Shown here: positions 35,399 through 45,378 of the stretch, piece after piece
Layout: each line of letters begins with the position of its first letter
Position numbering within the stretch: the stretch's first letter is position 1
The notes under the pieces: generated by a model
What the model was told of the DNA's origin: nothing
The model's input: only the letters and a program-made list of their open reading frames with translations
The model's database searches: none
Position numbers and translations under genes: made by a program
Assembly (NCBI RefSeq): GCF_004114935.1
Contig: NZ_CP022221.1
Span: forward strand, 186,001-250,000
Reading direction: 5' to 3'
Source of the DNA: Bradyrhizobium zhanjiangense
Lineage (GTDB): Bacteria > Pseudomonadota > Alphaproteobacteria > Rhizobiales > Xanthobacteraceae
DNA: 64,000 nucleotides

Positions 35399-36463
35399 TC
35401 ACGCCGTGCTCGCTTTAAGCCGCCGATATTCCGTCGGGGTCACGCCGGTCACCGCCTTGAAGGCGCGGTTGAAGGGGCCGAGGGACTGGAAGCCGGCATC
35501 CATGGCGATGGTGATGACGGGGACTTCGGCCTGGGCGGGATCGGCGAGCGCGGCCTTGGCTTCCTCGATCCGGTGATTGTTCAGGAACACATTGAAGTTG
35601 CGATAGCCGAGGCGCTGGTTGATCAGCCGGCGCAGCCGGTATTCGGGAATTTTCAGCCGGTTCGCCAGCACGCCGATGGTGATGTTCTCCTGGCGATAGA
35701 TCCGCTCGTCCGCCATCAGCCGCATCAGGGCATCGATGAGCTTCTGGTCGGCGGCGTCCTCTGACGCCGGGACTTGGCTCAAAACCAGCGGCGGCGCGGC
35801 CTCCGCGGCCACCGGAAACAGCTCGGCGCCATCGACGCGCATCATCGCATAGGCGATGGCCGCAACGATGCAGACGAGCACGCCCGCATTGATCGTGTCG
35901 GCGATATCGCCAACCTCAATTCCGGTCACGACAATCTGGAGCAGCGCGTTCGCCCCGCCATAGAGCGCGGCCGTGCAGACGATGAAGACGCGAACGCGGC
36001 GGCGGCGCTCGACCAGATCGGCCGACCACGAATTGATCGTCTGCACCACCGCAAGCGCAATGAAACCGAGCACGATCAGATTGACGATGGTGACGGCAAG
36101 CCGAACGTTTCCGCCCGGTGCGATCCAGAGACAGTTGACGAAGCTGAACGCGGTCACCAGTCCCCAGATCAATCCGTGCCACCAGCGCAGACGAAACTCG
36201 TCGTCGAACAGCGCGCGCGTGAACAGCCAGAACACCACGATGTTGCCCGTCGACAACGCAATCAGCGGCGCATGCCAGGCCGGCACCAGCGACGACACGC
36301 CGACCGAATAGCTCGCCGCATGCGCGGCCGAGCCGATCGCGAAGCCAGCACCGAGCCGGGCTGCCAGCACGTGTCCGAAATCAGAGACGAGCGACGCGCC
36401 TAGCACAAGCAGCAGCGCCACGGACGCGGCGCGAAATGCCAGTTCTGTTGCAGCAAATGTCAT
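35399..36463 (-). CDS. AraC-family regulator with N-terminal membrane domain
   Basis: A 354-residue protein. The first ~220 residues contain about six to seven hydrophobic helices (SVALLLVLGASLVSDFG, LWWH-less segments such as FSFVNCLWIAPGG, LIVLGFIALAVVQTI, AGVLVCIVAAIAYAMM). The last ~100 residues are a double helix-turn-helix of the AraC type (ENITIGVLANRLKIPEYRLR, then MDAGFQSLGPFNRAFKAVTG and TPTEYR). It probably senses a membrane or periplasmic cue and acts on DNA while anchored. It is divergent from the pirin gene, a likely target. Confidence 0.85.
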   Translation of the reverse strand: MTFAATELAFRAASVALLLVLGASLVSDFGHVLAARLGAGFAIGSAAHAASYSVGVSSLVPAWHAPLIALSTGNIVVFWLFTRALFDDEFRLRWWHGLIWGLVTAFSFVNCLWIAPGGNVRLAVTIVNLIVLGFIALAVVQTINSWSADLVERRRRVRVFIVCTAALYGGANALLQIVVTGIEVGDIADTINAGVLVCIVAAIAYAMMRVDGAELFPVAAEAAPPLVLSQVPASEDAADQKLIDALMRLMADERIYRQENITIGVLANRLKIPEYRLRRLINQRLGYRNFNVFLNNHRIEEAKAALADPAQAEVPVITIAMDAGFQSLGPFNRAFKAVTGVTPTEYRRLKASTA

Positions 36464-36780
36464 CGGGCGATGCGACGGTCGCGATTGAAATCAGCCGAAC
36501 ATCCTTCGTCAGGCGTATTTTTTCAAGGACCATCCGCACCACAACTGTCATCGCCCGGTTTGACCGGGCGATCCAGTACTCCGAGACGACAGTGATTAAA
36601 CCGATGGGCCGCAGCGTACTGGATTCCCCGCTTTCGCGCGGAATGACAGCGGTGGGTGAGGCGATGATAGTTCTGCACATGGCGCTATTGCGGTCCGCGA
36701 CGTTGAGCCCCGGCTTTGTCGCGACGGCGCTGCAAATTCCTGCTAGTCTCGCATCCAACAAAGCCAAAAGGAGCCTACCC
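36464..36780. other. Divergent region between the AraC-type gene and pirin
   Basis: 317 bases. It includes a family E repeat; the AT-richer first ~80 bases probably hold the AraC-gene promoter, and the last ~130 bases the pirin promoter. Confidence 0.6.
36545..36649. repeat. Dispersed palindromic repeat, family E
   Basis: Ends tgtcatcgcccgg and gcgcggaatgaca, with inner gatccagtactccgagac / gtactggattcc. A second copy in inverted orientation lies at 42343-42445. Confidence 0.8.
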
Positions 36781-37698
36781 ATGAGCTGGCAACCCTCCAA
36801 CGATCCCGTGCTCGGCGATCCCATGTCCTGCGATGCGCTCGATCTCGTCATCGTGCCTCGCACGCGCGATCTCGGCGACGGATTTGAGGTGCGGCGCGCA
36901 TTGCCGCACGGCAAGCGGCAGATGGTCGGGCCGTTCATCTTCTTCGATCATTTCGGACCGGTGCAGTTCGTCTCCGGCAAGGGCATGGACGTGCGGCCGC
37001 ATCCACATATCGGGCTTGCCACCGTCACCTACCTGTTCGACGGCGCGATCATGCATCGCGACAGCGAAGGCAACGTCCAGGAGATCGCGCCCGGCGCGAT
37101 GAACCTCATGACCGCCGGGCGCGGCATCGCCCATTCCGAGCGCACGCCCGACGCGCAGCGCGCCTCCGGCCAGAAGATGCTGGGTTTGCAAAGCTGGATC
37201 GCGTTGCCGTCGGGATCCGAGGAGATTGCGCCGTCGTTCCAGCACTATGCGGCGGGCGATTTGCCGATGATCTCCGAGCGCGATTTTACCGCGCGGGTGA
37301 TCGCGGGCTCTTCGTTCGGCATCGCCTCGCCTGTCGCGATGGTCTCGCCCTGGTTCTACACCGAGGTCACGGCGGCGGAAGGCGCGAGCGTGCCGCTCGA
37401 TCCCGATCAGGAGGAACGTGCGATCTACCTGGTCGACGGCGAGGTCGAGATCGCGAACGAGCGCTACGAAGGCCCGCGGCTGCTGATCTTCCGTCCGGGC
37501 GACCGCATCACCGTGAAGGCACTGAAGGCCACCCGGATGATGTTTCTCGGCGGCGATGCACTGGAGGGCCCGCGCCACATCTGGTGGAATTTCGTCTCCT
37601 CCAGCAAGGAGCGGATCGAGCAGGCCAAGCAGGACTGGAAAACCGGCCGCTTCGCGGCAGTTCCGCAGGAACATGAGTTCATTCCGCTGCCGGAATAG
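36781..37698 (+). CDS. Pirin family protein
   Basis: A 305-residue bicupin. The N-terminal cupin has the pirin metal set: HPH in [16 protein letters not shown], and His/Glu in [17 protein letters not shown] in the first strand is also typical. Bacterial pirins bind Fe or other metals; some act as quercetinases and others modulate enzymes. aaaaggagcctaccc is an excellent ribosome-binding site for this ATG; the frame upstream runs through a repeat. The divergent membrane AraC regulator may control it. Confidence 0.9.
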   Translation: MSWQPSNDPVLGDPMSCDALDLVIVPRTRDLGDGFEVRRALPHGKRQMVGPFIFFDHFGPVQFVSGKGMDVRPHPHIGLATVTYLFDGAIMHRDSEGNVQEIAPGAMNLMTAGRGIAHSERTPDAQRASGQKMLGLQSWIALPSGSEEIAPSFQHYAAGDLPMISERDFTARVIAGSSFGIASPVAMVSPWFYTEVTAAEGASVPLDPDQEERAIYLVDGEVEIANERYEGPRLLIFRPGDRITVKALKATRMMFLGGDALEGPRHIWWNFVSSSKERIEQAKQDWKTGRFAAVPQEHEFIPLPE

Positions 37699-37759
37699 GC
37701 TAATCGGGTTTCCGGCCGCTGTCAGCCGCGGCCGGATTCCTTGCGTGAAGGCTTTGCCG

Positions 37760-38674
37760 ATGACCACCATGCTCTCCAGCGACCTGCCCCTCCCCAAGAT
37801 CGGACGCGGCAAGGTGCGCGATATCTACGCCGTCGACGACGACCGCCTGCTGCTCGTCACCACCGACCGCATCAGCGCCTTCGACGTCGTGATGGGCGAG
37901 ACCATCCCGATGAAGGGCGCGGTGCTGACGCAAGTGAGTGCGTTCTGGTTCAACGAGCTCGAAGGCGTGGTGCCGCATCACATGATCAGCGCCGACACCG
38001 ACGCGATCATTGCGGCCGTGCCGGCCTTGACGCCCCACCGCGCCGAGATCCTCGGCCGCGCCATGCTGTGCAAGCGCACCACCGTATTTCCGATCGAATG
38101 CGTGATCCGCGGCTACCTCTCGGGCTCGGCCTGGAAGGAATATGCCGCGAGCGGCACGCTGGCCGGCGAGAAGCTCAAGGCCGGCCTCGTCGAGAGCGAG
38201 AAGCTCGAGCCTGTCATCTTCAGCCCGGCAACCAAGGCCGAGAGCGGCCATGACGAGAACATCACCATCGCGAAGATGCGCGCGGTGGTCGGCGACGAGG
38301 TCGCCTATACGCTGGAGAGCATGACGCGCGCGATCTATACACTTGGCGAGGAGCTGGCGCGCGAGCAGGGCATCATCATCGCCGACACCAAGTTCGAGTT
38401 CGGCCGCGACAAGGACGGCCGCATCATCCTGATAGACGAAGTCATGACCCCGGATTCCTCGCGCTTCTGGGCGGTCGATGCCTACAAGCCCGGCCAGCCG
38501 CAGGCGAGCTTCGACAAGCAACCCTTACGCGATTATCTCGACGTCGAGCGCCGCGCCGGCCGCTGGAACGGCGATGCCCCACCGCCGCCACTGCCCGCCA
38601 GCGTTGTGGATGCAACCAGCAAGCGCTATCTCGAAGCTTACAGGCGCGTGACGGGGAAAGAGCTGAAGATTTAG
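37760..38674 (+). CDS. purC: Phosphoribosylaminoimidazole-succinocarboxamide synthase
   Basis: A 304-residue SAICAR synthetase of the longer type, step 8 of purine synthesis (CAIR + Asp + ATP to SAICAR). Motifs are [11 protein letters not shown] in the ATP loop, [30 protein letters not shown] and [14 protein letters not shown]. It is located 61 bases after pirin on the same strand. The ATG at 37760 with aagg upstream gives the family-standard N-terminus. Many rhizobia have a second, shorter purC next to purS; not seen here. Confidence 0.93.
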   Translation: MTTMLSSDLPLPKIGRGKVRDIYAVDDDRLLLVTTDRISAFDVVMGETIPMKGAVLTQVSAFWFNELEGVVPHHMISADTDAIIAAVPALTPHRAEILGRAMLCKRTTVFPIECVIRGYLSGSAWKEYAASGTLAGEKLKAGLVESEKLEPVIFSPATKAESGHDENITIAKMRAVVGDEVAYTLESMTRAIYTLGEELAREQGIIIADTKFEFGRDKDGRIILIDEVMTPDSSRFWAVDAYKPGQPQASFDKQPLRDYLDVERRAGRWNGDAPPPPLPASVVDATSKRYLEAYRRVTGKELKI

Positions 38675-38696
38675 CTCCAGCTGTTGCACCTCACTT

Positions 38697-38819
38697 CGTC
38701 ATTGCGAGGAGCCCTTGCGACGAAGCAATCCAGACTGCCTCTGCGGAAAGATTCTGGATTGCTTCGCGGAGCCTGTCATCGGGCCGCGCTTTGCGCGGAC
38801 CCGGTGGCTCGCAATGACG
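38697..38819. repeat. Dispersed palindromic repeat, family B
   Basis: Ends cgtcattgcgagg and ctcgcaatgacg, arms gcaatccaga / tctggattgc. It carries an additional tail (cgcggagcctgtcatcgggc) shared, in inverted orientation, with the copy at 42477-42592. Confidence 0.85.
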
Positions 38820-38838
38820 CGGAGAGACTGATGCGCCC

Positions 38839-40329
38839 TCACACCCCTGCCATCATCACGTATTTGATCTCGACATACTCTTCCATGCCATGATGCGAGC
38901 CTTCACGCCCGAGGCCGCTCTCCTTGACGCCGCCGAAGGGGGCGACTTCCGTGGTGATGAGGCCGGTGTTGACGCCGACCATGCCTGATTCCAGCGCCTC
39001 GGCGACGCGCCAGACGCGGCCGAGATCGCGGGAGTAGAAGTAGGAGGCAAGGCCGAACGGCGAGGCGTTGCACATCGCGATGACGTCGGCTTCGTCCTTG
39101 AAGCGGATGACGGGCGCGAGCGGGCCAAAGGTCTCCTCCTGCGACACCAGCGAGTCCGGCTTGACGTCGGCCAGCACGGTCGGCTCGAAGAATGAGCGCC
39201 CGAGCTCGCTGCGCTTGCCGCCGGTGACGATTTTGGCGCCGCGCTTGATGGCGTCGGCGATGTGGCGCTCGACCTTGTCGATCGCCTTCATGTTGATCAG
39301 CGGGCCCTGCGTGACGCCGCTCTCGGTGCCGTCACCGATCTTCATCGCCGCGACCTTCTTCGACAGCTTCTGCACGAACTCGTCGTAGATGCCATCCTGG
39401 GCGTAGAGGCGGTTGGCGCAAACGCAGGTCTGGCCCATGTTGCGGTATTTCGAGACGATAGCGCCTTCGACCGCGGCGTCGATGTCGGCGTCGTCGAACA
39501 CCACGAACGGCGCGTTGCCGCCAAGCTCGAGGCCGAGCCGCTTCACGCCGACGGAAGCCTGCTGGTAGAGGATCTTGCCGACGGCGGTCGAGCCGGTGAA
39601 GCCGACGAAGCGAACCGCCGGATGCTCGCACAGCACTTTGCCGATCGGCGGTGCGTCACCGGTGATGATGTTGAATACGCCCTTGGGCACACCGGCCTTC
39701 TCGGCAAGAGCCGCGAGCGCGAGCGCCGACAGCGGCGTCTCATTGGCGGGCTTCAGCACCACGGTGCAGCCGGCCGCCAGCGCCGGCGAGACTTTTCGCG
39801 TGATCATCGAGTTCGGGAAATTCCACGGCGTGATCGCGCCGCAGACGCCGATCGGCTGCTTGATCGCGAGCAAGCGCGCATCGCTCCGCTGCGTCGGGAT
39901 GGTCTCGCCATAGACGCGCCTCGCCTCCTCGGCGAAGAACTCGACGTAGGCGCCGCCGATATCGACCTCGCCGAGCGCCTCGGTGAGCGGCTTGCCCTGC
40001 TCGGAGGTGAGGATCAGCGCGAGATCCTCGCGATTGGCGACGATCAGCTCGAACCATTTGCGCAAGATGTTGGAGCGCTGCTTGGCGGTGAGCTTGGCCC
40101 AGGCCGGGAACGCGCGCTCGGCGGCTTCGACCGCTTTGGTGGTATCGTCCGCGCCGAGCTGCGGAACCTTGGCGAGCTCGACGCCGGTCGCGGGATTATT
40201 CACGGCGAAGACCGGCGAGCCGACCCAGGCGCCGTCGATGTAACAGGCTTCCCTCAGCAGCGACGGGTCCTTCAACCGGTCGCGCAGATTGGACGAGGCT
40301 TGCGGGGCGCGGGCGGCAGTCGGGGTCAT
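38839..40329 (-). CDS. NAD(P)-dependent succinate-semialdehyde dehydrogenase-like aldehyde dehydrogenase
   Basis: A 496-residue aldehyde dehydrogenase. The cofactor region has PWNFPNSMITRK and GFTGSTAVGK, the general base Glu is in LELGGNAPF and the catalytic Cys in GQTCVCANR. The overall pattern (CYIDGAW start, GVKESGLGREGSHHG end) matches the GabD subgroup, which oxidises succinate semialdehyde to succinate in GABA use. ctgaggag precedes the ATG at 40329; the in-frame region upstream belongs to another reading frame. No gabT is nearby, so assignment stays at subgroup level. Confidence 0.88.
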   Translation of the reverse strand: MTPTAARAPQASSNLRDRLKDPSLLREACYIDGAWVGSPVFAVNNPATGVELAKVPQLGADDTTKAVEAAERAFPAWAKLTAKQRSNILRKWFELIVANREDLALILTSEQGKPLTEALGEVDIGGAYVEFFAEEARRVYGETIPTQRSDARLLAIKQPIGVCGAITPWNFPNSMITRKVSPALAAGCTVVLKPANETPLSALALAALAEKAGVPKGVFNIITGDAPPIGKVLCEHPAVRFVGFTGSTAVGKILYQQASVGVKRLGLELGGNAPFVVFDDADIDAAVEGAIVSKYRNMGQTCVCANRLYAQDGIYDEFVQKLSKKVAAMKIGDGTESGVTQGPLINMKAIDKVERHIADAIKRGAKIVTGGKRSELGRSFFEPTVLADVKPDSLVSQEETFGPLAPVIRFKDEADVIAMCNASPFGLASYFYSRDLGRVWRVAEALESGMVGVNTGLITTEVAPFGGVKESGLGREGSHHGMEEYVEIKYVMMAGV

Positions 40330-40439
40330 GGCGTTACTCCTCAGGGCGCGATCGGATCGGCCCGGAATATAGGGATAGACGGCGCGCAATGCACCGCCCC
40401 GCAACGCACATCTGCCTTCAGCTAAACGGGAGCGCGACC

Positions 40440-40760
40440 TCAGGCCGCGCCGCTCAGATAGGTCTCGCGGCGGCCGATCATGCGCTCGGCGGCGGCCTTG
40501 GCGTCGGCCTTCGAGGAGGTCGCGCAGGTGCGGTATTCGAGATCGGGCACATCCGAGGTGTCGCGGCGGCCGAACCATGACTTCGAACCGACCGGCAGCA
40601 ATGCCAGCGCCTGCGCCAGATTGTCGACCGCGCCGAAGGAGTACAGCGCGCCGGTGCCGGCGATGCGAACCTCGTAAATGCCGGGCGAGATCGGCGCCTC
40701 CAAATTGTCGCCCCGTCCGGGACGGGGATAGCGCTTCCATTCACTCCAGGTCGAAATCAT
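40440..40760 (-). CDS. Conserved small hypothetical protein
   Basis: A 106-residue soluble protein starting MISTWSEWKRYPRPGRG. A central APISPGIYEVRIAGTG segment followed by ALYSFGAVDNLAQALALLP slightly resembles a GIY-YIG-like strand pattern, but the second YIG element is not present, so I do not assign that family. gaggggacc lies before the ATG. It is divergent from the serine hydrolase gene. Confidence 0.65.
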   Translation of the reverse strand: MISTWSEWKRYPRPGRGDNLEAPISPGIYEVRIAGTGALYSFGAVDNLAQALALLPVGSKSWFGRRDTSDVPDLEYRTCATSSKADAKAAAERMIGRRETYLSGAA

Positions 40761-41106
40761 TTGAGGTCCCCTCGCGGCCGATCAGCAGCCGCCAATTTGC
40801 ATTAAGTCTTAACGTCACCGGCCAATTGGCCGCGTGCTGAAGCGCCGCAACGCACAAAATGCTTCAGGTGAGTCAAACACGCGAAACATACCGCCAGCGC
40901 CCATTCACGGCCACGGCGAGATGCAGCCATCCACCGCAGGTTGTGAAAGAGTGTTGCAGTTCAGCTCCGTTGTCGTCCTGCGTGGAACGCCGACCGTCAA
41001 GTCACGACATCGCGACCGGCACAGGTACATGGATGCGCTTGCCGCGCCGAGCATGCGGGAGGACAATCAATCACTTCCAACAATAATCAAACCGGAGGAA
41101 ACACGC
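40761..41106. other. Divergent intergenic region with 12-bp palindrome
   Basis: 346 bases without a supportable gene. It holds a perfect palindrome ggccaattggcc at 40820-40831 and, just before it, the half-palindrome ttaagtcttaac (40802-40813). These could be regulator sites serving either flanking gene. Confidence 0.5.
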
Positions 41107-42303
41107 ATGCAAAGCCGAGCCCAGATCGACGAACTTCTGCGCCAGAAGAGCGACGCAAAGGAAATTCCCGGAGTCGTCGCCATCGCCGCCAGCGGTAAAG
41201 AAGTGCTGTATCAAGGTGCGTTCGGCAAGCGCGACCTGTCCAAGCCCGATGCGATGACCGCGGACAGCGTGTTCTGGATCGCCTCGATGACGAAGGCGGT
41301 GACATCAGCCGGCGCGATGCAGCTCGTCGAACAGGGCAAGCTGTCGCTGGATGCGCCGATCGGTGAAGTGCTGCCCGATCTCGCCACCCCGCAGGTGCTC
41401 GAAGGCTTCGATGCCAAGGGCGAGCCGAAGCTGCGGCCTGCGAAGGGGCCGATCACGCTGCGCCACCTCATGACCCACACGGCGGGCTTCTGCTACAACA
41501 TGTGGAACGGCGATCTCGCGATGTATCTGGAGAAGACGGGGATCCCCGCCATCACCACCTGCCAGAATGCGGCGCTGAAGACGCCAATCATGACCGATCC
41601 CGGCACGCGCTGGGAATACGGCACCAACATCGACTTCGTCGGCAAGGCGGTGGAGGCCGTCAGCGGCAAGCGGCTCGATGCGTATTTGCGCGACAATATG
41701 TTCGCGCCGCTCGGCATGAGCGACACCGCTTTCAAGATCACCGATAGCATGCGCAAGCGTCTGGTCGGCATGCATGCGCGCGGCGAGGACGGCCAGCTCG
41801 CATCGATCCCGTTCGAGCTCGAGCAGGAGCCGGAATTCCACATGGGCGGCGGTGGCCTTTACTCGACCGCGGGCGACTACATCAAGTTCACCCAAATGAT
41901 TCTCAACAAGGGCCGCGGCAACGGCAACCAAGTGCTGAAGGCGGAGACGGTTGCGACGATGGGACAGAACCACATCGGCGATCTCGCCATGGGCAAGATG
42001 ACGACGGCGGCGCCGATGTACACCAACGACGTCGATCTCTATCCGGAGCAGGTGAAGAAGTGGGGGCTGAGCTTCCTCATCAACACCGCCAAGACCGCGG
42101 AAGGGCGCAGCCCGAACAGTCTCGCCTGGGCGGGCCTCGCCAACACCTATTACTGGATCGACCCGTCGCGCGACGTCACCGGCGTGATCCTGATGCAGCT
42201 GTTGCCGTTCGCCGATGGAAAGTGCCTGGAGGCGTTCGCGGGATTCGAACGCGGGATCTATGCTGGGCTCGATGCTGCTGGAAGCGGGCAGAAGGCAGCG
42301 TAA
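41107..42303 (+). CDS. Serine hydrolase, class C beta-lactamase fold
   Basis: A 398-residue protein without a signal peptide. SxxK is in WIASMTKAVTSAG and the Tyr-x-Asn motif in WEYGTNIDFVG; GGGGLYSTAGDYIKF matches the family (in pieces GGGGLYST, GDYIKF). It starts with the cytosolic-type MQSRAQIDELL. Close in look to 1,4-butanediol diacrylate esterase/EstB-like carboxylesterases. The ribosome-binding site ggaggaaacacgc is very strong. The longer in-frame start upstream lacks support. Confidence 0.87.
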   Translation: MQSRAQIDELLRQKSDAKEIPGVVAIAASGKEVLYQGAFGKRDLSKPDAMTADSVFWIASMTKAVTSAGAMQLVEQGKLSLDAPIGEVLPDLATPQVLEGFDAKGEPKLRPAKGPITLRHLMTHTAGFCYNMWNGDLAMYLEKTGIPAITTCQNAALKTPIMTDPGTRWEYGTNIDFVGKAVEAVSGKRLDAYLRDNMFAPLGMSDTAFKITDSMRKRLVGMHARGEDGQLASIPFELEQEPEFHMGGGGLYSTAGDYIKFTQMILNKGRGNGNQVLKAETVATMGQNHIGDLAMGKMTTAAPMYTNDVDLYPEQVKKWGLSFLINTAKTAEGRSPNSLAWAGLANTYYWIDPSRDVTGVILMQLLPFADGKCLEAFAGFERGIYAGLDAAGSGQKAA

Positions 42304-42342
42304 GGGGCGCGCACGGCCGCGCAGCTCTCACCACACGACGAC

Positions 42343-42445
42343 TGTCATCCTCCGCGAAGGCGGGGGATCCAGTACGCCGCGGCCTCTCGGTTCAATCACT
42401 GCCGTCTCGGAGTACTGGATCGCCCGCCTTCGCGGGCGATGACAG
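42343..42445. repeat. Dispersed palindromic repeat, family E
   Basis: Ends tgtcatcctccgcgaaggcg and cgccttcgcgggcgatgaca, with gatccagtac / gtactggatc inside. Inverted relative to 36545-36649. Confidence 0.8.
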
Positions 42446-42476
42446 CTGAGAGTTTGGCGCGCACCTGAATCCACAT

Positions 42477-42592
42477 CGTCATTGCGAGCCACCGGGTCCG
42501 CGCGAAGCGCGGCCCGATGACAGGCTCCGCGAAGCAATCAAGTCTGCCGCCGCGGAAAGATACTGGATTGCTTCGCTTCGCTCGCAATGACG
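42477..42592. repeat. Dispersed palindromic repeat, family B
   Basis: Ends cgtcattgcgag and ctcgcaatgacg, with gcaatcaagtctg / atactggattgc inside. It directly follows the family E copy. Confidence 0.85.
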
Positions 42593-42607
42593 GGGAGTGA
42601 GCGAAGC

Positions 42608-43609
42608 CTACCCCGTCAGCCCGCGCTGCTCGGCGAGCTCCTTCAGCGACACCTGGGGCCGCGCCCCGATGTGCTGGATCACTTCGGCCGCCGCAAGCGC
42701 GCCGAGCTCGCCGCACTGCTTGTACGCGAAGTTGCGCGCGAGGCCATACAGGAAGCCGGCGGCGAAGAGGTCGCCGGCACCGGTGGTGTCGATGACCTTG
42801 TCGACCGGGAATGCCGGCGCGGCGACGGCGTCTTCCACTGAGACCACCATGCAGCCCTTCTCGCTGCGGGTGACGACGCCGAGATTGACGTCGTTGCGCA
42901 GCTGCTTCAGCGCGGTGTCGAAGTCCGAGGTCATGTAGAGCGAATGCAGCTCGGCCTCGTTGGCGAACACGATGTCGACAGTGCCGTTGCGCATCAAGGA
43001 CAGGAACTCGTCGCGATAGCGGTCGACGCAAAAGGAATCCGACAACGTCAGCGCCACCTTGCGCTTGGCATCGTGGGCGATCTTGGCCGCCTTGACGAAG
43101 GCGTCCTTGGCGTTCTTGGGGTCCCAGAGATAGCCTTCGAGGTAGACGATGCCGGCGCCGGCGACCTCGGCCGGATCGATGTCGGCCGGCGACAGATCCT
43201 GCGCCGCGCCGAGATAGGTGTTCATGGTGCGCTCGCCATCGCCTGTGACCAGGATATAGGAGCAGCCGGTGGCAGGGCCGTCCGTTGCGGCCGGCGTGTT
43301 GAAAGCGACGCCGGCGGCGCGGATGTCGTGGACATAGAGCTTGCCGATCTGGTCGTCCTTGACCTTGCCGACATAGGCGGCGCGTGCCCCTAAGCTGCCG
43401 ATGCCGACGATGGTGTTGGCGGCAGAGCCGCCCGAGACTTCCGTCGCCGGGCCCATGTCCTTGTAGATGGCGGCCGCCCGTGCCTCGTCGATCAGGGACA
43501 TGCTGCCCTTGGTCATGCCATGCTTGGCCAAAAAGGCCTCGTCGGTCCTGACCAACACGTCGAACAGCGCGTTGCCGATGCCGAGAACGTCATATTTCAC
43601 GTCAGCCAT
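42608..43609 (-). CDS. PfkB-family carbohydrate kinase (adenosine kinase-like)
   Basis: A 333-residue ribokinase-fold enzyme. The substrate loop has GIGNALFDVLV and VSGGSAANTIVG, and the catalytic/anion-hole motif is DTTGAGDLFAAGF. The closest known pattern is adenosine kinase and related nucleoside or sugar kinases, which are often annotated so in Bradyrhizobium; the sugar partner is not proven. aaggtga precedes the ATG at 43609. It is divergent from murJ. Confidence 0.87.
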   Translation of the reverse strand: MADVKYDVLGIGNALFDVLVRTDEAFLAKHGMTKGSMSLIDEARAAAIYKDMGPATEVSGGSAANTIVGIGSLGARAAYVGKVKDDQIGKLYVHDIRAAGVAFNTPAATDGPATGCSYILVTGDGERTMNTYLGAAQDLSPADIDPAEVAGAGIVYLEGYLWDPKNAKDAFVKAAKIAHDAKRKVALTLSDSFCVDRYRDEFLSLMRNGTVDIVFANEAELHSLYMTSDFDTALKQLRNDVNLGVVTRSEKGCMVVSVEDAVAAPAFPVDKVIDTTGAGDLFAAGFLYGLARNFAYKQCGELGALAAAEVIQHIGARPQVSLKELAEQRGLTG

Positions 43610-43732
43610 TCACCTTGATCCTGTTGCCGGATTGCGATCCCTGCGGAAATCCGCTTCCTGTAGTCCTGAAATCTGGCTCGCGGCCTATCACGACCAGCCC
43701 TTCGCGGGCAAGCAACGGTATTATTGCGCCCG

Positions 43733-45268
43733 ATGATCCGCTCCTTCCTGACCGTCTCGACGGGAACGCTGGCCTCGCGGCTGCTGGGCTTTGCCCGCGA
43801 TTCCCTGATCGCGGCGCTGCTCGGCACCGGCGCCGTGGCGGATGCGTTCCTGGCGGCATTTCAGCTCGTCAACGTCGTGCGCCGGCTGCTCAGCGAGGGG
43901 GCACTGAATGCAGCACTGATCCCGGCATGGCTGCGTATCCGCGACCGTGATGGCGAGGCCGCTGCGGCGGCGTTCGCCGGACGGGTGCTCGGCACGGTCA
44001 GCGCAGCTCTGGTCGCGATCTCGATCGGCATTGCGCTTCTGATGCCGCTGATCATCACGGTGATCGCCCCGGGCTTTCTCGGTAGCCGCACGCTCGATCT
44101 CGCCGTGCAGAACGCGCGGCTGATGCTGCCTTATCTCGCCTTCGCCGGCCCCGTCACCGTGCTGATGGGACTGCTCAACGCGCAAGGGCGCTTTGCGCTG
44201 ACGGCGTTCTCGCCGCTGCTGTTCAACATCGCGCTGATCGCCGCGATCGCGGCGCTGCTCGCCTGGCATGCCGATGCGGACCTCGCTGCGTGGATGCTGG
44301 CCGCCGCCGTCGGCGTCGCCGGTCTGCTGCAATTGCTGATGCTGCTGTCGCAGCGAAGCGCGCGCCTTGCGACGCCGTTGCGCGTGAGTTCTGACAAGGA
44401 GATGCGGGCCTTTTTTGCCAAGGCCATTCCCGGCATGATCGCAAGCTCGGGCCCGCAATGGTTGATGGTCGCCGGCGCGATCATCGCCTCGGCGACGCCC
44501 TCCGCTGTGTCCTGGCTCTATTTTGCCAACCGCCTGATCGAGCTGCCGCTCGGCATCGTCGGCGTCGCCATGGGCACGGTGCTGGTGCCGGAGCTGACGC
44601 GTGCGGTCGGTAGCGGCGACCGTGTCGCGGTGGCGCATGCCGAATCGCGCGCGCTGGAGCTGGCGACCGGGCTGGCGCTGCCGGCCACGCTCGGCCTGAT
44701 CGTGCTGGCCGAGCCGATCGTACGGCTGCTATTTGAGCATGGTGCGTTCAGCGTCGAGGACAGCACGGCCACGGCGCGCGCATTGATGTGGCTGGCGCTG
44801 GGCCTGCCGGCGCACGTGCTGATCAAGGCGCTGTCGCCGGCCTTCTACGCCCGCAGCGACACGATGACGCCGCTACTCGCGACGGCCAAAGGCTTTGTGG
44901 TGACGGTCGGGCTCGCGGTTGTGCTCGGTCATGTCTTTGGCGCCAGCGGGATCGCGGCGAGCATCGCGGCCGGCGCCTGGAGCAGCGCGCTCTCGCTGCT
45001 TCGGAAAGGCACAACCGAATTCGGCTTCTCGGTCGACGCCTCGGCCCGCAAGCGGCTGCCGCGGATCGTGCTGGCCGCGATCGCCATGGGCGCCCTGCTC
45101 TGGCTGACCGCCGGTCTCGTGCCTGCCGAGACCCATGGCTTGATCAAATTCGTCGCACTGGGTGTGCAGATCGCGGCGGGGATCGCCGTCTACGGCCTGC
45201 TCCTGCAAATCCTCGGCGCAACCTCCTGGCGCGAGGCGATTAACGCGTTGAAACGGCCGGGTCGTTAG
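43733..45268 (+). CDS. murJ: Lipid II flippase MurJ
   Basis: A 511-residue MOP-superfamily protein with about 14 hydrophobic helices. The N-terminus [22 protein letters not shown], read as [12 protein letters not shown], plus [19 protein letters not shown] is the MviN/MurJ signature. It moves lipid II across the inner membrane for peptidoglycan synthesis. The ATG at 43733 is chosen over the TTG nine bases upstream. trpS follows after 110 bases on the same strand, an order kept in many Rhizobiales. Confidence 0.94.
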   Translation: MIRSFLTVSTGTLASRLLGFARDSLIAALLGTGAVADAFLAAFQLVNVVRRLLSEGALNAALIPAWLRIRDRDGEAAAAAFAGRVLGTVSAALVAISIGIALLMPLIITVIAPGFLGSRTLDLAVQNARLMLPYLAFAGPVTVLMGLLNAQGRFALTAFSPLLFNIALIAAIAALLAWHADADLAAWMLAAAVGVAGLLQLLMLLSQRSARLATPLRVSSDKEMRAFFAKAIPGMIASSGPQWLMVAGAIIASATPSAVSWLYFANRLIELPLGIVGVAMGTVLVPELTRAVGSGDRVAVAHAESRALELATGLALPATLGLIVLAEPIVRLLFEHGAFSVEDSTATARALMWLALGLPAHVLIKALSPAFYARSDTMTPLLATAKGFVVTVGLAVVLGHVFGASGIAASIAAGAWSSALSLLRKGTTEFGFSVDASARKRLPRIVLAAIAMGALLWLTAGLVPAETHGLIKFVALGVQIAAGIAVYGLLLQILGATSWREAINALKRPGR

Positions 45269-45289
45269 AGCGCTCGGCGCCCGGCTTTC

Positions 45290-45313
45290 CACCTCTCCTA
45301 TCGGGAGAGGTGG
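45290..45313. repeat. Short family F-like stem-loop between murJ and trpS
   Basis: cacctctcctatcgggagag followed by gtgg forms a single hairpin, the outer arm only of family F. Confidence 0.6.
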
Positions 45314-45378
45314 AAATGCCCTTGACGGGGCTGCGCCGCTGTTGGAAACGACGGCCGTATCTTCCAGGAAAGCTGACC

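Larger units (their letters stand above)
42304..42607. other. Intergenic gap filled by two repeats
   Basis: 304 bases between convergent genes, occupied almost wholly by one family E and one family B repeat side by side. No gene is seen. Confidence 0.7.

Noticed and set aside
33656..42303. Two beta-lactamase-fold genes as antibiotic-resistance genes
   Set aside because: Motifs fit esterase/DD-peptidase-like relatives; no clear KTG box pattern or resistance context.
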